From NCBI GenBank assembly GCA_963629575.1, contig CAVGIM010000030.1:1-32061 (forward strand): 32,061 nucleotides of DNA, given 5' to 3'. Numbering within the stretch: the first letter of the stretch is position 1; the number at the start of each line of letters is the position of its first letter. The stretch is from Hallerella sp963629575. GTDB taxonomy: Bacteria > Fibrobacterota > Fibrobacteria > Fibrobacterales > Fibrobacteraceae. The notes beneath the pieces were generated by a model. The model ran no database searches, was not told the origin of the DNA, and saw only the letters and a program-made list of their open reading frames with translations. This document shows positions 7,803-15,186 of the stretch, piece after piece. The translations under genes were made by a program, and so were the position numbers.

Positions 7803-8155
7803 TCGAGAGTGGAGTGTTGAGAGTGGAGTGTTGAGAGTGAAGTGTGGAATGTGTAGAGTGGAGTGCTCGCAAAGCGATCTGCAAAGCCTTGCACGATAAA
7901 ACTGTCATCCTGGAGCGGGATTATCAGAGCTTAGAACTTGGAGCTTAGATCTGAGTTTCGCAGACGTTTAGGTTCAAATGTAAAGCGGATCGCTCTGCGT
8001 CTCTAAGCTCTGACACCGCATGGCCTAGGGGGTGGTGGATGCAAGGAAGGGAAATCAGAACTTAGAACTGAGATTTTAGAACTTAGATTTGCAGACATCT
8101 ATATTCTGTATGCCAGATGCTTAAGCGTTCACTGTTCTAAGCTCTAAGTTCTCCC
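7803..8155 (+). repeat. Dispersed intergenic repeat, copy B (most complete)
   Basis: It begins right after nadK with two or three tandem units of GAGAGTGGAGTGTT. There follow GCAAAGCCTTGCACGATAAA, TGTCATCCTGGAGCGGGATT, TTAGAACTTGGAGCTTAGAT, CGCAGACGTTTAGGTTCAAA, AAAGCGGATCGCTCTGCGTC, GCATGGCCTAGGGGGTGG and GATGCAAGGAAGGGAAATCA. The same blocks occur in the same order at 31790-32061 and, inverted, at 1-168. TTAGAACTT/AGCTTAGA units recur irregularly throughout. Nothing suggests translation. Confidence 0.88.
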
Positions 8156-8308
8156 AACTAAACTCTGCCACGCCCCACGCCGGGCAGGCGGAAAACAGTT
8201 CGCTTCGCGAAAAAAGCCTAGACGTGAAACGTCAAAAGCCTTTCGGCAAAACGTAAAACGCCCGCTTCGCAATTCTAAGCTCTAAGCTCTGATAAGCTCC
8301 AAGCTCTC
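8156..8308. repeat. Second part of the repeat island
   Basis: This part holds a CGCCGGGCAGGCG near-palindrome (about 8179-8191), a GACGT-GAA-ACGTC hairpin (about 8221-8233), AAACGTAAAACG units and a closing run of CTAAGCTC/TAAGCTCC units (8275-8318). The run extends into the coding end of the gene on the minus strand: its stop codon and last four codons lie in repeat-like sequence. Confidence 0.6.
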
Positions 8309-10075
8309 TCAGCTAAGCCCAGAATCAGTCTCTCCAAAACTTTCAATTGTCGGCATCGCCTTCGAAACGGCTTCCCGGATGCTTTCGAGATTCTCTCCGC
8401 CAAAGGGTTTGCTCCTTGAAATTTCGCAAGCTTTTTCCATGCCGGATTTCAAATTCCTGGCGATCGTCTTGAGCTTTTCCCGCGCTTCGGGATTCTTCGC
8501 CGTTTTTTCGACTTCGCCCTGAAACCATCGGGCATAAAGTAAAATTTCAAGTGCGAAAACATGCGGACGTTCCGGAGTGGAAAGACTGTCGATTCGGCCA
8601 TAGATCAGATCGACCATTTCTTCGAGGGAATAGGTCCTTTGAAAGTAGGCGATGTTTGGACCCGGGCAAATAGAGGGCGGAGCGCTTTCTGCGCTTTCGA
8701 GTCCGAGAGCGACGAGAGCGGAATTTCCCAGCTTGTGGCAGATACACGTCTTTTCTAGCACGGCTTCCTTTTCTCGTTCCCTTTCTGTTTCGGAAATCGG
8801 GAGGCTTTCGATTTGCCTTGTTTTCTTTTGCTGGTATTCCCGGCTTGCCGTGCAAATCGGGCGTTCCGAAAACTCGATGTTGTTTTGCAGGAATCCTTTG
8901 ACGCAAGGCGCTCCCGGAGTTCCCCGACGAATATTTTCGATCCGTTCCCTTTCGGCTCCGCAAGTTCTCAGGTTGCTGAACGGAACGCCGATGGGGGATG
9001 CGTGACTCGCCAGAATGTCTTCGGGATTCGCTTCGCACAGGAGCCTTCGCGTTTCGCCATCGACAAGGGTCGCTTCGGGGACGAGAAGAAACGGCGACCC
9101 CCATCCGCAGCTATCCATTTCATAGATTTTCCGGAGCCGTTCCGATTCCCCGAAATTCCCGATACCTCCCTGGACGGTGAATCGCGGAGAAAAGGGCTTT
9201 AGGCAGGAAGCGTCCAGTCCATGATCCGCATAGTATTTTCCGATGGACTTCTGAAACTGCGTGCAGAGCGACTTCTTCTTTTCCTTGAACTCGTCGAGAA
9301 TGACGGGAAGAAGCTCTCCGTCCGAAGGGAACAGGTGTCCGCCGCAGTTGAGTCCCGATTCGATGCGGTATTCGCTGACTTCGAGACCTTTGCGTGCGAG
9401 AAATTTGCCCTGGATCAGTGCCGAGCGAAAGTCGGAAATCTTCAGCGTGATTTTCTTGTCGAATCCGCCGCTTGCGTTTCGGTAAAAGCAGGGGAACTTT
9501 TCCATCTCGGAAAACAGCGACTGGTTGATTCCCGCGCTTAGAATGAGGCTCGTATTTCCCGACAGTTCGGATTCCGCATAGCCGCGGAGCGCTTCCTTGG
9601 CGTCGTCAAATCCCGGCCTGTCAAGCTTCACCATGATGTTCACGTCGATTTTTCCGGGTCGCATCGCGCTTGTCAGATTCAGAACTTCGCTTGTACGCAA
9701 TACCCCGTCTGGCATCGATAGCATTTGCAAGTAACGCTTGCGAAGCGGATCGTCCGTCGGGAGCATCTTGAAATAGCGATCCTTGTCGGAATTTCCATTG
9801 AACGGCTCGGCAAGAACGCGTTCGAAATTCCTTGTCGCGAGAAAATGAACCAGGTTCAGGTATTCGGCGATGCGTTTGGCCCGGGCGTGTTTGGCAGACG
9901 AAGAATGGACGGTATAGGGAATGTCCATTTTTTTCGCGTAAAAAGTTCCGATGCGTTCCAGGAGTCGATCATCGACCAGGGAAATGGCGGAATCGATTCC
10001 AAGGTGCGAAACGCGCAGGGGCGTATCCGTCGTGAAGCAGGTTCCCATGACGGGAATGTGAAAAAAATGCGGCAT
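8309..10075 (-). CDS. Conserved protein of unknown function with cysteine motifs
   Basis: I recognise this 588-aa sequence as a widespread uncharacterised family but cannot name a function. Conserved-looking blocks are HIPVMGTCFTTDTPLRV (6-22), GKIDVNIM (141-148), RIESGLNCGGHLF (237-249), TVQGGIG (300-306), GWGSPFLLVPEAT (324-336) and SPIGVPFSNL (360-369). A late cysteine set (C391, C408 in PICTAS, C444 and C446 in TCIC, C470) could bind metal or an Fe-S cluster. The VQGGIG and CGGH blocks recall FMN-binding barrel enzymes, which is only a guess. It starts 9 nt after the metallo-beta-lactamase-fold gene, so the two form an operon. The ATG has no clear Shine-Dalgarno sequence. Its end reads into repeat-like DNA, so the last residues may be recently altered. 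Confidence 0.8.
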   Translation of the reverse strand: MPHFFHIPVMGTCFTTDTPLRVSHLGIDSAISLVDDRLLERIGTFYAKKMDIPYTVHSSSAKHARAKRIAEYLNLVHFLATRNFERVLAEPFNGNSDKDRYFKMLPTDDPLRKRYLQMLSMPDGVLRTSEVLNLTSAMRPGKIDVNIMVKLDRPGFDDAKEALRGYAESELSGNTSLILSAGINQSLFSEMEKFPCFYRNASGGFDKKITLKISDFRSALIQGKFLARKGLEVSEYRIESGLNCGGHLFPSDGELLPVILDEFKEKKKSLCTQFQKSIGKYYADHGLDASCLKPFSPRFTVQGGIGNFGESERLRKIYEMDSCGWGSPFLLVPEATLVDGETRRLLCEANPEDILASHASPIGVPFSNLRTCGAERERIENIRRGTPGAPCVKGFLQNNIEFSERPICTASREYQQKKTRQIESLPISETEREREKEAVLEKTCICHKLGNSALVALGLESAESAPPSICPGPNIAYFQRTYSLEEMVDLIYGRIDSLSTPERPHVFALEILLYARWFQGEVEKTAKNPEAREKLKTIARNLKSGMEKACEISRSKPFGGENLESIREAVSKAMPTIESFGETDSGLS

Positions 10076-10084
10076 GGCGTTAAA

Positions 10085-10942
10085 CTAGTAATTTCGAATC
10101 CACAGGCCCGTTCCCCGTTTCCATTCCACGGTAATGCTTCCGTCCCTGTCGGTGCGAAAAATCCGGCAGGAATCCCCGAGAACGAACGAGAGCTTTTGGA
10201 GAGTGCCTTCGGCCGGATGTCCGTAGCGGTTCCTTTTCCCGACCGAGACGACGGCGTATCTTGGCGCGACCTTTTCGAGAAACGAAAGCGACGAGCTGCC
10301 CTTTGAACCGTGATGCCCGACTTGAAGAAGATCCGCCTGCAAGTCGCTAGACACTTCGAGCAGTCCGGATTCTCCGTCCCTTTCCAGATCCCCGGTGAAC
10401 AGGGCCTTGGACTTCCCGTCCGAGATTTGTAGAACCGCGCTGGAATTGTTGCCGCCGGCCGTTTGATATTCCGGTGTCCAGAGGACTTGGCAGGACCATG
10501 CGCCACAACCGATTTTCGTTCCGCGCGAAACCTTTCGTGCAACCGTTCCGTATCTTGCGGCAAGCGAGAGAACGCTGTCCCTTAGCCAAAGGCCTCCGGT
10601 GTCCGCTCCGTAAAAAATCGTGTCGATGGAAACCGAACCGTTCCATTCGAGGAGTCCGCCGGCGTGATCTCTGTGCCAGTGGCTGACCAGTACCCAGTCG
10701 AGATGCGGGACTCCGCGCGTCTTTAGCGTGTCCCAGAAGCCTGCCGAATCGTTTCCGAGATCATACAGGGCGAAGGCTTTTCGGGGTGAATCTTCCAGCA
10801 GGATGGAAAGTCCCTGGCCGACGTCTAGAAAATGCATTTTCGCCATGCCGAAATCCGCGTTTTCTGCCGACAGGCTTGCCGAACAGCCGATAGCGGAAGA
10901 AAGGGACAGGGAGGCAAAAAGGCGAAAAATAGGGAATTTCAT
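10085..10942 (-). CDS. Exported ComEC-like metallo-beta-lactamase-fold hydrolase
   Basis: The 285-aa protein matches the soluble C-terminal hydrolase domain of ComEC/Rec2, but has no membrane channel. Metal-binding motifs are visible: HFLDVGQG (37-44), SHWHRDHAGG (87-96, HxHxDH at 88-93), LFTGDLERDGE, LQVGHHGSKGSS and a late VSVGKRNRYGHP. An N-terminal hydrophobic stretch ends in AIGC (C20), an imperfect lipobox, so it is exported and may be a lipoprotein. ComEC-linked domains degrade DNA; for free-standing exported forms the substrate is not known. AAGGAG stands 6 nt before the ATG. First gene of a two-gene operon with the 588-aa protein. Confidence 0.87.
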   Translation of the reverse strand: MKFPIFRLFASLSLSSAIGCSASLSAENADFGMAKMHFLDVGQGLSILLEDSPRKAFALYDLGNDSAGFWDTLKTRGVPHLDWVLVSHWHRDHAGGLLEWNGSVSIDTIFYGADTGGLWLRDSVLSLAARYGTVARKVSRGTKIGCGAWSCQVLWTPEYQTAGGNNSSAVLQISDGKSKALFTGDLERDGESGLLEVSSDLQADLLQVGHHGSKGSSSLSFLEKVAPRYAVVSVGKRNRYGHPAEGTLQKLSFVLGDSCRIFRTDRDGSITVEWKRGTGLWIRNY

Positions 10943-11000
10943 CGGGATCTCCTTGAAAAATCATCGACATAGACGCTCGAATTTCGAGAAAAAGGAAAAA

Positions 11001-11032
11001 TTTGAAAAAAAAGGCGATTTTTAGTAAATTTA
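11001..11032 (+). promoter_or_regulatory. Promoter of the zinc-knuckle gene, Bacteroidota-like
   Basis: TTTG (11001-11004), 20 nt, then TAAATTTA (11025-11032), followed after 7 nt by the ATG at 11040. This matches TTTG - about 19 - TAnnTTTG except for the last base. No Shine-Dalgarno sequence precedes the gene. Confidence 0.5.
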
Positions 11033-11039
11033 CTGCGCT

Positions 11040-11408
11040 ATGCAATTACCTAAGTATAAAAAGAAGAAACGCATCAAGCTCAAGATCTGCCAGGAACCGG
11101 GCTGCGGACGCGAATTTTGGGGTCACCCGATCGCCAAGTACTGTCCGCTGCACCGCGACATCAAGAACCGCCAGAAGCAGAAAAAGGATGTCGAAAACAT
11201 CGACGCGAAGAACATCGTGTTTCGTCACAATTACACCGATGTCGTCGATCTCAAGTTCCGTTGCTGCCTGGAAGGTTGCGAAAACCTGTTCGAAATCAAG
11301 GTTTTCCCGAAGCAGTTCATCTATCCGCGCTTTTGCAACGAGCATCGGAACGATTTCAAGCGGGCGAATTTCATCCGCCTGATGCGTCGCAAGGAAAGGG
11401 AAGAATAA
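11040..11408 (+). CDS. Small basic protein with two C-x4-C / C-x2-H zinc-knuckle-like units
   Basis: I do not recognise this 122-aa family. It holds two copies of one pattern: C17-x4-C22 ... C35-x2-H38 and C75-x4-C80 ... C99-x2-H102, each a plausible zinc site with a Y/F-C-x2-H end (YCPLH, FCNEH). Lys and Arg are abundant at both ends (KKKKRIKLK at 7-15; RLMRRKERE near the end), which suggests nucleic-acid binding; that is inference. It lies directly upstream of tRNA-His in the same direction, but the tRNA has its own promoter. The ATG follows a promoter element by 7 nt. Confidence 0.8.
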   Translation: MQLPKYKKKKRIKLKICQEPGCGREFWGHPIAKYCPLHRDIKNRQKQKKDVENIDAKNIVFRHNYTDVVDLKFRCCLEGCENLFEIKVFPKQFIYPRFCNEHRNDFKRANFIRLMRRKEREE

Positions 11409-11423
11409 ATCGGCATTTAGCCC

Positions 11424-11454
11424 TTTGAAATTTTCCGTTTCTTTGTTATATTTG
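11424..11454 (+). promoter_or_regulatory. tRNA-His promoter, Bacteroidota-like
   Basis: TTTG (11424-11427), a 19-nt spacer, then TATATTTG (11447-11454): an exact match to the TTTG-N19-TAnnTTTG pattern. It lies 14 nt before the mature tRNA 5' end. Confidence 0.65.
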
Positions 11455-11468
11455 TTGCGCTCCTTTAT

Positions 11469-11544
11469 GGTGGGTGTAGCTCAGATTGGTTAGAGTCCCA
11501 GATTGTGATTCTGGTTGTCGTCGGTTCGAGTCCGATTACCCACC
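11469..11544 (+). tRNA. tRNA-His (anticodon GTG)
   Basis: A full cloverleaf can be drawn. The acceptor stem is GTGGGTG paired with TACCCAC (one G-T pair), and there is an encoded extra G at position -1 (11469) opposite discriminator C73 (11544), the hallmark of histidine tRNA. The anticodon arm CCAGA-TTGTGAT-TCTGG gives anticodon GTG. The T arm is GTCGG-TTCGAGT-CCGAT. The 3' CCA is not encoded. Confidence 0.97.
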
Positions 11545-11549
11545 CTTGA

Positions 11550-11577
11550 AAACCCTCGCACGCAAGTGCGAGGGTTT
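11550..11577 (+). terminator. Terminator after tRNA-His
   Basis: A perfect 12-bp stem, AAACCCTCGCAC / GTGCGAGGGTTT with a GCAA tetraloop, starts 5 nt after the tRNA. The trailing T run is short (TTTCTCGGTTT). Confidence 0.85.
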
Positions 11578-11613
11578 CTCGGTTTAAACGGGGAATGGGC
11601 GGTTCGCGGTTAT

Positions 11614-12945
11614 TTAAAATCGGATGCCTTCTGTAATATCGCAGTATTTGTAAACCCTTTTCGCTCCGTCGAGGATTTCTTTCCGTTGCCGTTCGGGCAG
11701 CTGGAGGTCGCTAAACTTTCCCTTGTTGAAATAGACGATGTCGAAGAAATGCGCGTCGTCATAGCTGTAATCCGCCGGGTAAAATTCCCTGAGCATTTCG
11801 GAGATGGAAAATCCCATGCGCAAATCGATCAGGTCGCCTTCGTTGTAGAGAAAGTCTTGCAGGGGAAACAGCGTATCGATGCGAATCTTCCCGTTCGCTT
11901 CTTTTGTTCCGAAGGCATATCGATTAAATTTGAAGTCCTTGGCCGGAAAACAGGCGCCTTTTTTGTAGGCGTTGTAATTGGGGTCAGAAATGCTTGTATA
12001 GGGCCAGCTAAAATTTGGTTGGCCTGTATAGAGATTGCACGGGTTTTCAAGCCTTGTCGAGGGATTGTCCGGATATTTGCTTTGGCATAGGGAATCCTTG
12101 AACGTATAGTAGGACTTGAAGTCGATTTCGCACAGGGTATCCTTTCCCGAGACTTTTTCCCGCATGGCGTGGATGGCGCCCATTGCGACATAGGGACGGC
12201 TAAACTTGGTTACACGGATGGAATCCCGATTGGAGAGCAGCCTGTCGAAAAATTTTTTAGGGTCTTTGCCCTGGAGTTTCAGCAATCTTTCAGCCTTGAT
12301 GAGGAGGGAATCCGTCTTGGGGTCGGGTTTCGTTGCCTGATAGGGGGTTCCGTAAATGTAAATCTTGTCGTAGTAGGCAAAAATATCGTATAGCGGGTCT
12401 TCCTTGATGGAATCCATCTTGGTTCGCCAACCCATTGGGCAGGTAATATACCCGATCGGAAATGGCGCAGGCACCATGAAGGCGTTCCAGGTTTCTGCAT
12501 ATGCTCCCGGATAATAGATATATTGGCTTAAATTATAGTTGAGCTCGATAAGAAATATGTTGGAGCGCTCATAATAGTTCTTCTTGTAGCGGATTTCGCG
12601 TCCGGAGAAAAATTGAAGACCGGTTGAATATGTCTTTCCGCAATTCGTAATGAATTTGTCCCTGGCATGGAACTGCTTCAGGGAGTCTCGGATGACATAG
12701 AGAAGTTCAGCGGAACATCGGTTGCCGGAAATGTGTTTTTGGACTCCGATGGCCACAAGGGAATGTCCTGAATTGTCCACGTCTGGTGGGGATAGCTCGC
12801 AGTACGGGGCGTTTGAAAAGGCTCCGTTGCTTTCTTCCTGTGCCCGGACCTCTGGATACTCCACGGGCCATTCCGGAAAGACGATGAACGGCTTGGCGAA
12901 GAGGAACGTCGCGAGGATAAGGCTAGCGAAGAGAATTGTTCTCAT
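11614..12945 (-). CDS. Secreted protein of unknown function
   Basis: This 443-aa protein has a clear signal peptide (MRTILFASLILATFLFA, then KPF) and no family I recognise. The mature part is rich in aromatic residues (Tyr, Phe, Trp) and has several cysteines (for example near NRCSAEL, NCGKTY, ITCPMGW, DTLCEID, NPCNLY, GACFPA), consistent with an extracytoplasmic fold held by disulfides. No transmembrane segment or sorting tail is visible. GGAGGG precedes the ATG by 6 nt. The upstream region has a TATCTTGG promoter-like element framed by an inverted repeat. Probably lineage-specific. Confidence 0.8.
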   Translation of the reverse strand: MRTILFASLILATFLFAKPFIVFPEWPVEYPEVRAQEESNGAFSNAPYCELSPPDVDNSGHSLVAIGVQKHISGNRCSAELLYVIRDSLKQFHARDKFITNCGKTYSTGLQFFSGREIRYKKNYYERSNIFLIELNYNLSQYIYYPGAYAETWNAFMVPAPFPIGYITCPMGWRTKMDSIKEDPLYDIFAYYDKIYIYGTPYQATKPDPKTDSLLIKAERLLKLQGKDPKKFFDRLLSNRDSIRVTKFSRPYVAMGAIHAMREKVSGKDTLCEIDFKSYYTFKDSLCQSKYPDNPSTRLENPCNLYTGQPNFSWPYTSISDPNYNAYKKGACFPAKDFKFNRYAFGTKEANGKIRIDTLFPLQDFLYNEGDLIDLRMGFSISEMLREFYPADYSYDDAHFFDIVYFNKGKFSDLQLPERQRKEILDGAKRVYKYCDITEGIRF

Positions 12946-12978
12946 GGGAACCCTCCGTTTTGAAAATCAAGGCTCCGT

Positions 12979-13006
12979 TTTAGGTTCCCAAGATAGCCAA
13001 CCTAAA
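12979..13006 (-). promoter_or_regulatory. Probable promoter/operator of the secreted 443-aa protein
   Basis: A perfect 8-bp inverted repeat (TTTAGGTT at 12979-12986 and AACCTAAA at 12999-13006) encloses 12 nt that contain, on the minus strand, TATCTTGG (12995-12988), close to the TAnnTTTG promoter core. A protein bound to both arms would cover the promoter. It could also form an RNA hairpin if transcription starts upstream. Confidence 0.4.
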
Positions 13007-13054
13007 GGTGGATTGTTTATAAACTGTTCTTTTAAATTATCGTAAAATGATGAA

Positions 13055-13687
13055 CTATCTTTGGCTTTTTTTTATAATCTTTTGAGTACATCTCCGTAAA
13101 TCTTTTACAAAGTCCTCAGCCATGATACAAAGCGCTTTATATGTATTTCCTTCGTCATTAACTTCGACTACTTTTAGATGATCGCTTGTGCTTTTTCTGT
13201 TTTTACGATGCCCTAAAAGAATTTTATAATTTTGTTGGTTGGAGTCTTCCAGTTCTTTCTTGAAGCTTTCCTGTTTTTTCATTGAAAATGAATGGACTAC
13301 TCCACATCGCAAAATATGCCATAGATTTTGGGCAATTTCTGGATCATCTTCTTTTGCTTGTTCTTTTCCCGATTGTTTCGTTGCTTTGTTTTTTAGCTCT
13401 TTTTCTGCATCTTGATAAAAAGGATTACTCGGCATTAGGTAAATCTTGACAAAGTTTTTAAATCTTGATCCGTCCTTGTAGCGAGCTTTGTCGTTTAGAT
13501 CATTGTTACATTCTTTTTCCCGCTTGGCTAACATTTCAATGAAAGTACAGCATGCTCCGAAAACCCATGGATCTCCGCGTTGAGCTAGTGTGTCCAATTC
13601 GTCCAATCGGGCTTTTAAATATCGATCAATTGCTTCTAGGTCTTGTTTTTCAAATGCTGAATCAACCTTTTTTTCAAGTGTTTCCAT
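13055..13687 (-). CDS. Small A/T-rich gene, possible HEPN-like protein
   Basis: The function of this 210-aa protein is not recognised. It is charged and predominantly helical-looking, and contains LRCGVVHSF, in which R127 and H132 give the R-x4-H motif of HEPN RNase domains. Its base composition is visibly A/T-richer than that of glgC upstream and most of the window, and it uses AAA/AAT-type codons, so recent acquisition is likely. It starts 17 nt after the glgC stop, probably read from the glgC transcript; AAGGGA lies about 11 nt before the ATG. No partner antitoxin gene is visible beside it. The HEPN suggestion is weak: the motif is short and also occurs in unrelated uncharacterised proteins. 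Confidence 0.65.
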   Translation of the reverse strand: METLEKKVDSAFEKQDLEAIDRYLKARLDELDTLAQRGDPWVFGACCTFIEMLAKREKECNNDLNDKARYKDGSRFKNFVKIYLMPSNPFYQDAEKELKNKATKQSGKEQAKEDDPEIAQNLWHILRCGVVHSFSMKKQESFKKELEDSNQQNYKILLGHRKNRKSTSDHLKVVEVNDEGNTYKALCIMAEDFVKDLRRCTQKIIKKSQR

Positions 13688-13704
13688 TGTTCACAAGTCC
13701 CTTC

Positions 13705-14952
13705 TCACGCCTTGATAATCGTATCCTTGGCGAGAACGACGATGCCCGATGGCGTGACATGGAAAACTTTTCGGTCGCGTTCGAGGTCGTAGCCGATTTC
13801 GAATCCCGCGGGAATGTGCACGCCCTTTTCGATAATCGCCTTGCGGACCTTGGCGCCCGGGCCAATCGTCACGTCGGGGAAGAGGATCGATTCTTCGACC
13901 TGGGCGTCTTTCTTGATGGAAACCGCCGGGGAGAGGACGCTCTTGATGACGCGACCGCCGCCGATGACGCAGCCAGCGGAGACCACGGAATCGATTGCCG
14001 CCCCCGGGTGCTCGGAATCGCCTGCGCTGAAGAATCTTGCGGGAGGCTGGTTCCAGTTGAACGTGCGAATCGGCCAGTAGTTGTTGTAGAGGTCAAAAGG
14101 CGGATTTTCCGAACAGATGTCCATGTTCGCCTCGAAGAAGGCGTCGAGGGTTCCCACGTCGCGCCAGTAGCCCTTTGTCTCGGGGCGTTCTCCGCGGACG
14201 ATGTTCGTGTTGAAGTCATAGACATAGACGGGGAAGTGCGGATACAGCGCCGGGATAATGTCCTTGCCGAAATCCGTCGCCCCTTCGCTCGAATGCTTCA
14301 GAAGTTCGCGGACTAGAAACTTGCTCGTAAAAATGTAGTTTCCCATGCTCGCGAGGCAAAAGCCCGGGCGTCCTGGCATCTGCTTCGGTTCCCTGGGCTT
14401 TTCTTCGAAACCTATCATGCGGTTGTCGGAGTCAACTTCGATGATGCCGAATTCGCGAGCTTCCTCGACGGGAACGGGAATCGCCGCGATGGTGAGGAGC
14501 GCCGCCCGCGAAAGATGGAAGTCTATCATCTGGTTCACATCCATCTTGTAGATGTGATCCCCGCCGAAAATGGCGACGATGTCCGGACGTTCGTCCGTAA
14601 TCAGGTTGATGTTCTGGAAAATGGCGTCCGCGGTTCCCTTGTACCAGTCTCCGCCTGTGCGCATCTGGGCGGGAACCAGATCGACATATTGGTCAAGGCT
14701 CGCGTTCAAATTCCAGGCTGCGGAAATGTGCTTGTTCAGGGAATCCGACTTGAACTGGGTCAGAACCTTGATCTTGAATATTCCGGAATTGATGAAGTTG
14801 TTGAGGACGAAATCGATAATGCGGTATGTACCGCCGAAGTGGACAGCGGGTTTTGCGCGGTCGCGGGTGAGCGGCTGCAGGCGGCTTCCCTGTCCGCCGG
14901 CCATGATCATGCAGAGAATGTTCTTGTTGTGTTCGCGGTAGGACCAGTTCAT
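13705..14952 (-). CDS. glgC: Glucose-1-phosphate adenylyltransferase (ADP-glucose pyrophosphorylase)
   Basis: GlgC makes ADP-glucose from glucose-1-phosphate and ATP, committing carbon to glycogen. The 415-aa length is usual. Visible signatures are MIMAGGQGSRLQPLTRDRAKPAVHFG near the N-terminus (nucleotide site and activator-region Arg/Lys), RIIDFVLNN, GTADAIFQN, FGGDHIYKMD and GFEEKP, with a C-terminal left-handed beta-helix (GCVIGGGRVIKSVLSP, VEESILFPDVTIGPGAKV). AGGA lies about 7 nt before the ATG. It is divergent from the PEP carboxykinase gene across a 234-nt gap; fibre-degrading fibrobacters are known to store glycogen. Confidence 0.96.
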   Translation of the reverse strand: MNWSYREHNKNILCMIMAGGQGSRLQPLTRDRAKPAVHFGGTYRIIDFVLNNFINSGIFKIKVLTQFKSDSLNKHISAAWNLNASLDQYVDLVPAQMRTGGDWYKGTADAIFQNINLITDERPDIVAIFGGDHIYKMDVNQMIDFHLSRAALLTIAAIPVPVEEAREFGIIEVDSDNRMIGFEEKPREPKQMPGRPGFCLASMGNYIFTSKFLVRELLKHSSEGATDFGKDIIPALYPHFPVYVYDFNTNIVRGERPETKGYWRDVGTLDAFFEANMDICSENPPFDLYNNYWPIRTFNWNQPPARFFSAGDSEHPGAAIDSVVSAGCVIGGGRVIKSVLSPAVSIKKDAQVEESILFPDVTIGPGAKVRKAIIEKGVHIPAGFEIGYDLERDRKVFHVTPSGIVVLAKDTIIKA

Positions 14953-15140
14953 CGGAAATCCTTCGGTAGGTTTTTTAACGTTCGTAATCTATTTAATTTT
15001 TGCCGGAAAAGGCGAAAAACGTTGAAATTCCCTGAAAAATATCCTGGGCGTTCGACGGGAAACCCGGTTTGGGAAAAGCGGAACGGGTCTTTTTCCAAAA
15101 CGTTGGCTTGGAATGGCAAATATTTTCTATTTTCTAGCCG

Positions 15141-15169
15141 TTCGAATTATTCGAAACGTAACGTAAAAC
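15141..15169 (+). promoter_or_regulatory. Leader of the PEP carboxykinase gene with palindromes
   Basis: TTCGAA-TTA-TTCGAA (15141-15155) is followed by ACGTAACGTA and then the ribosome site GGAG (about 15176-15179). Promoter-like TATTTTCT elements lie at 15121 and 15128. The repeat could be an operator or an RNA structure; a role is inferred from position only. Confidence 0.3.
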
Positions 15170-15186
15170 AAAATAGGAGTGACTAT

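Noticed and set aside
7803..8308. CRISPR array
   Set aside because: The repeated TTAGAACTT/AGCTTAGA units are irregularly spaced and there are no constant-length spacers or cas genes.
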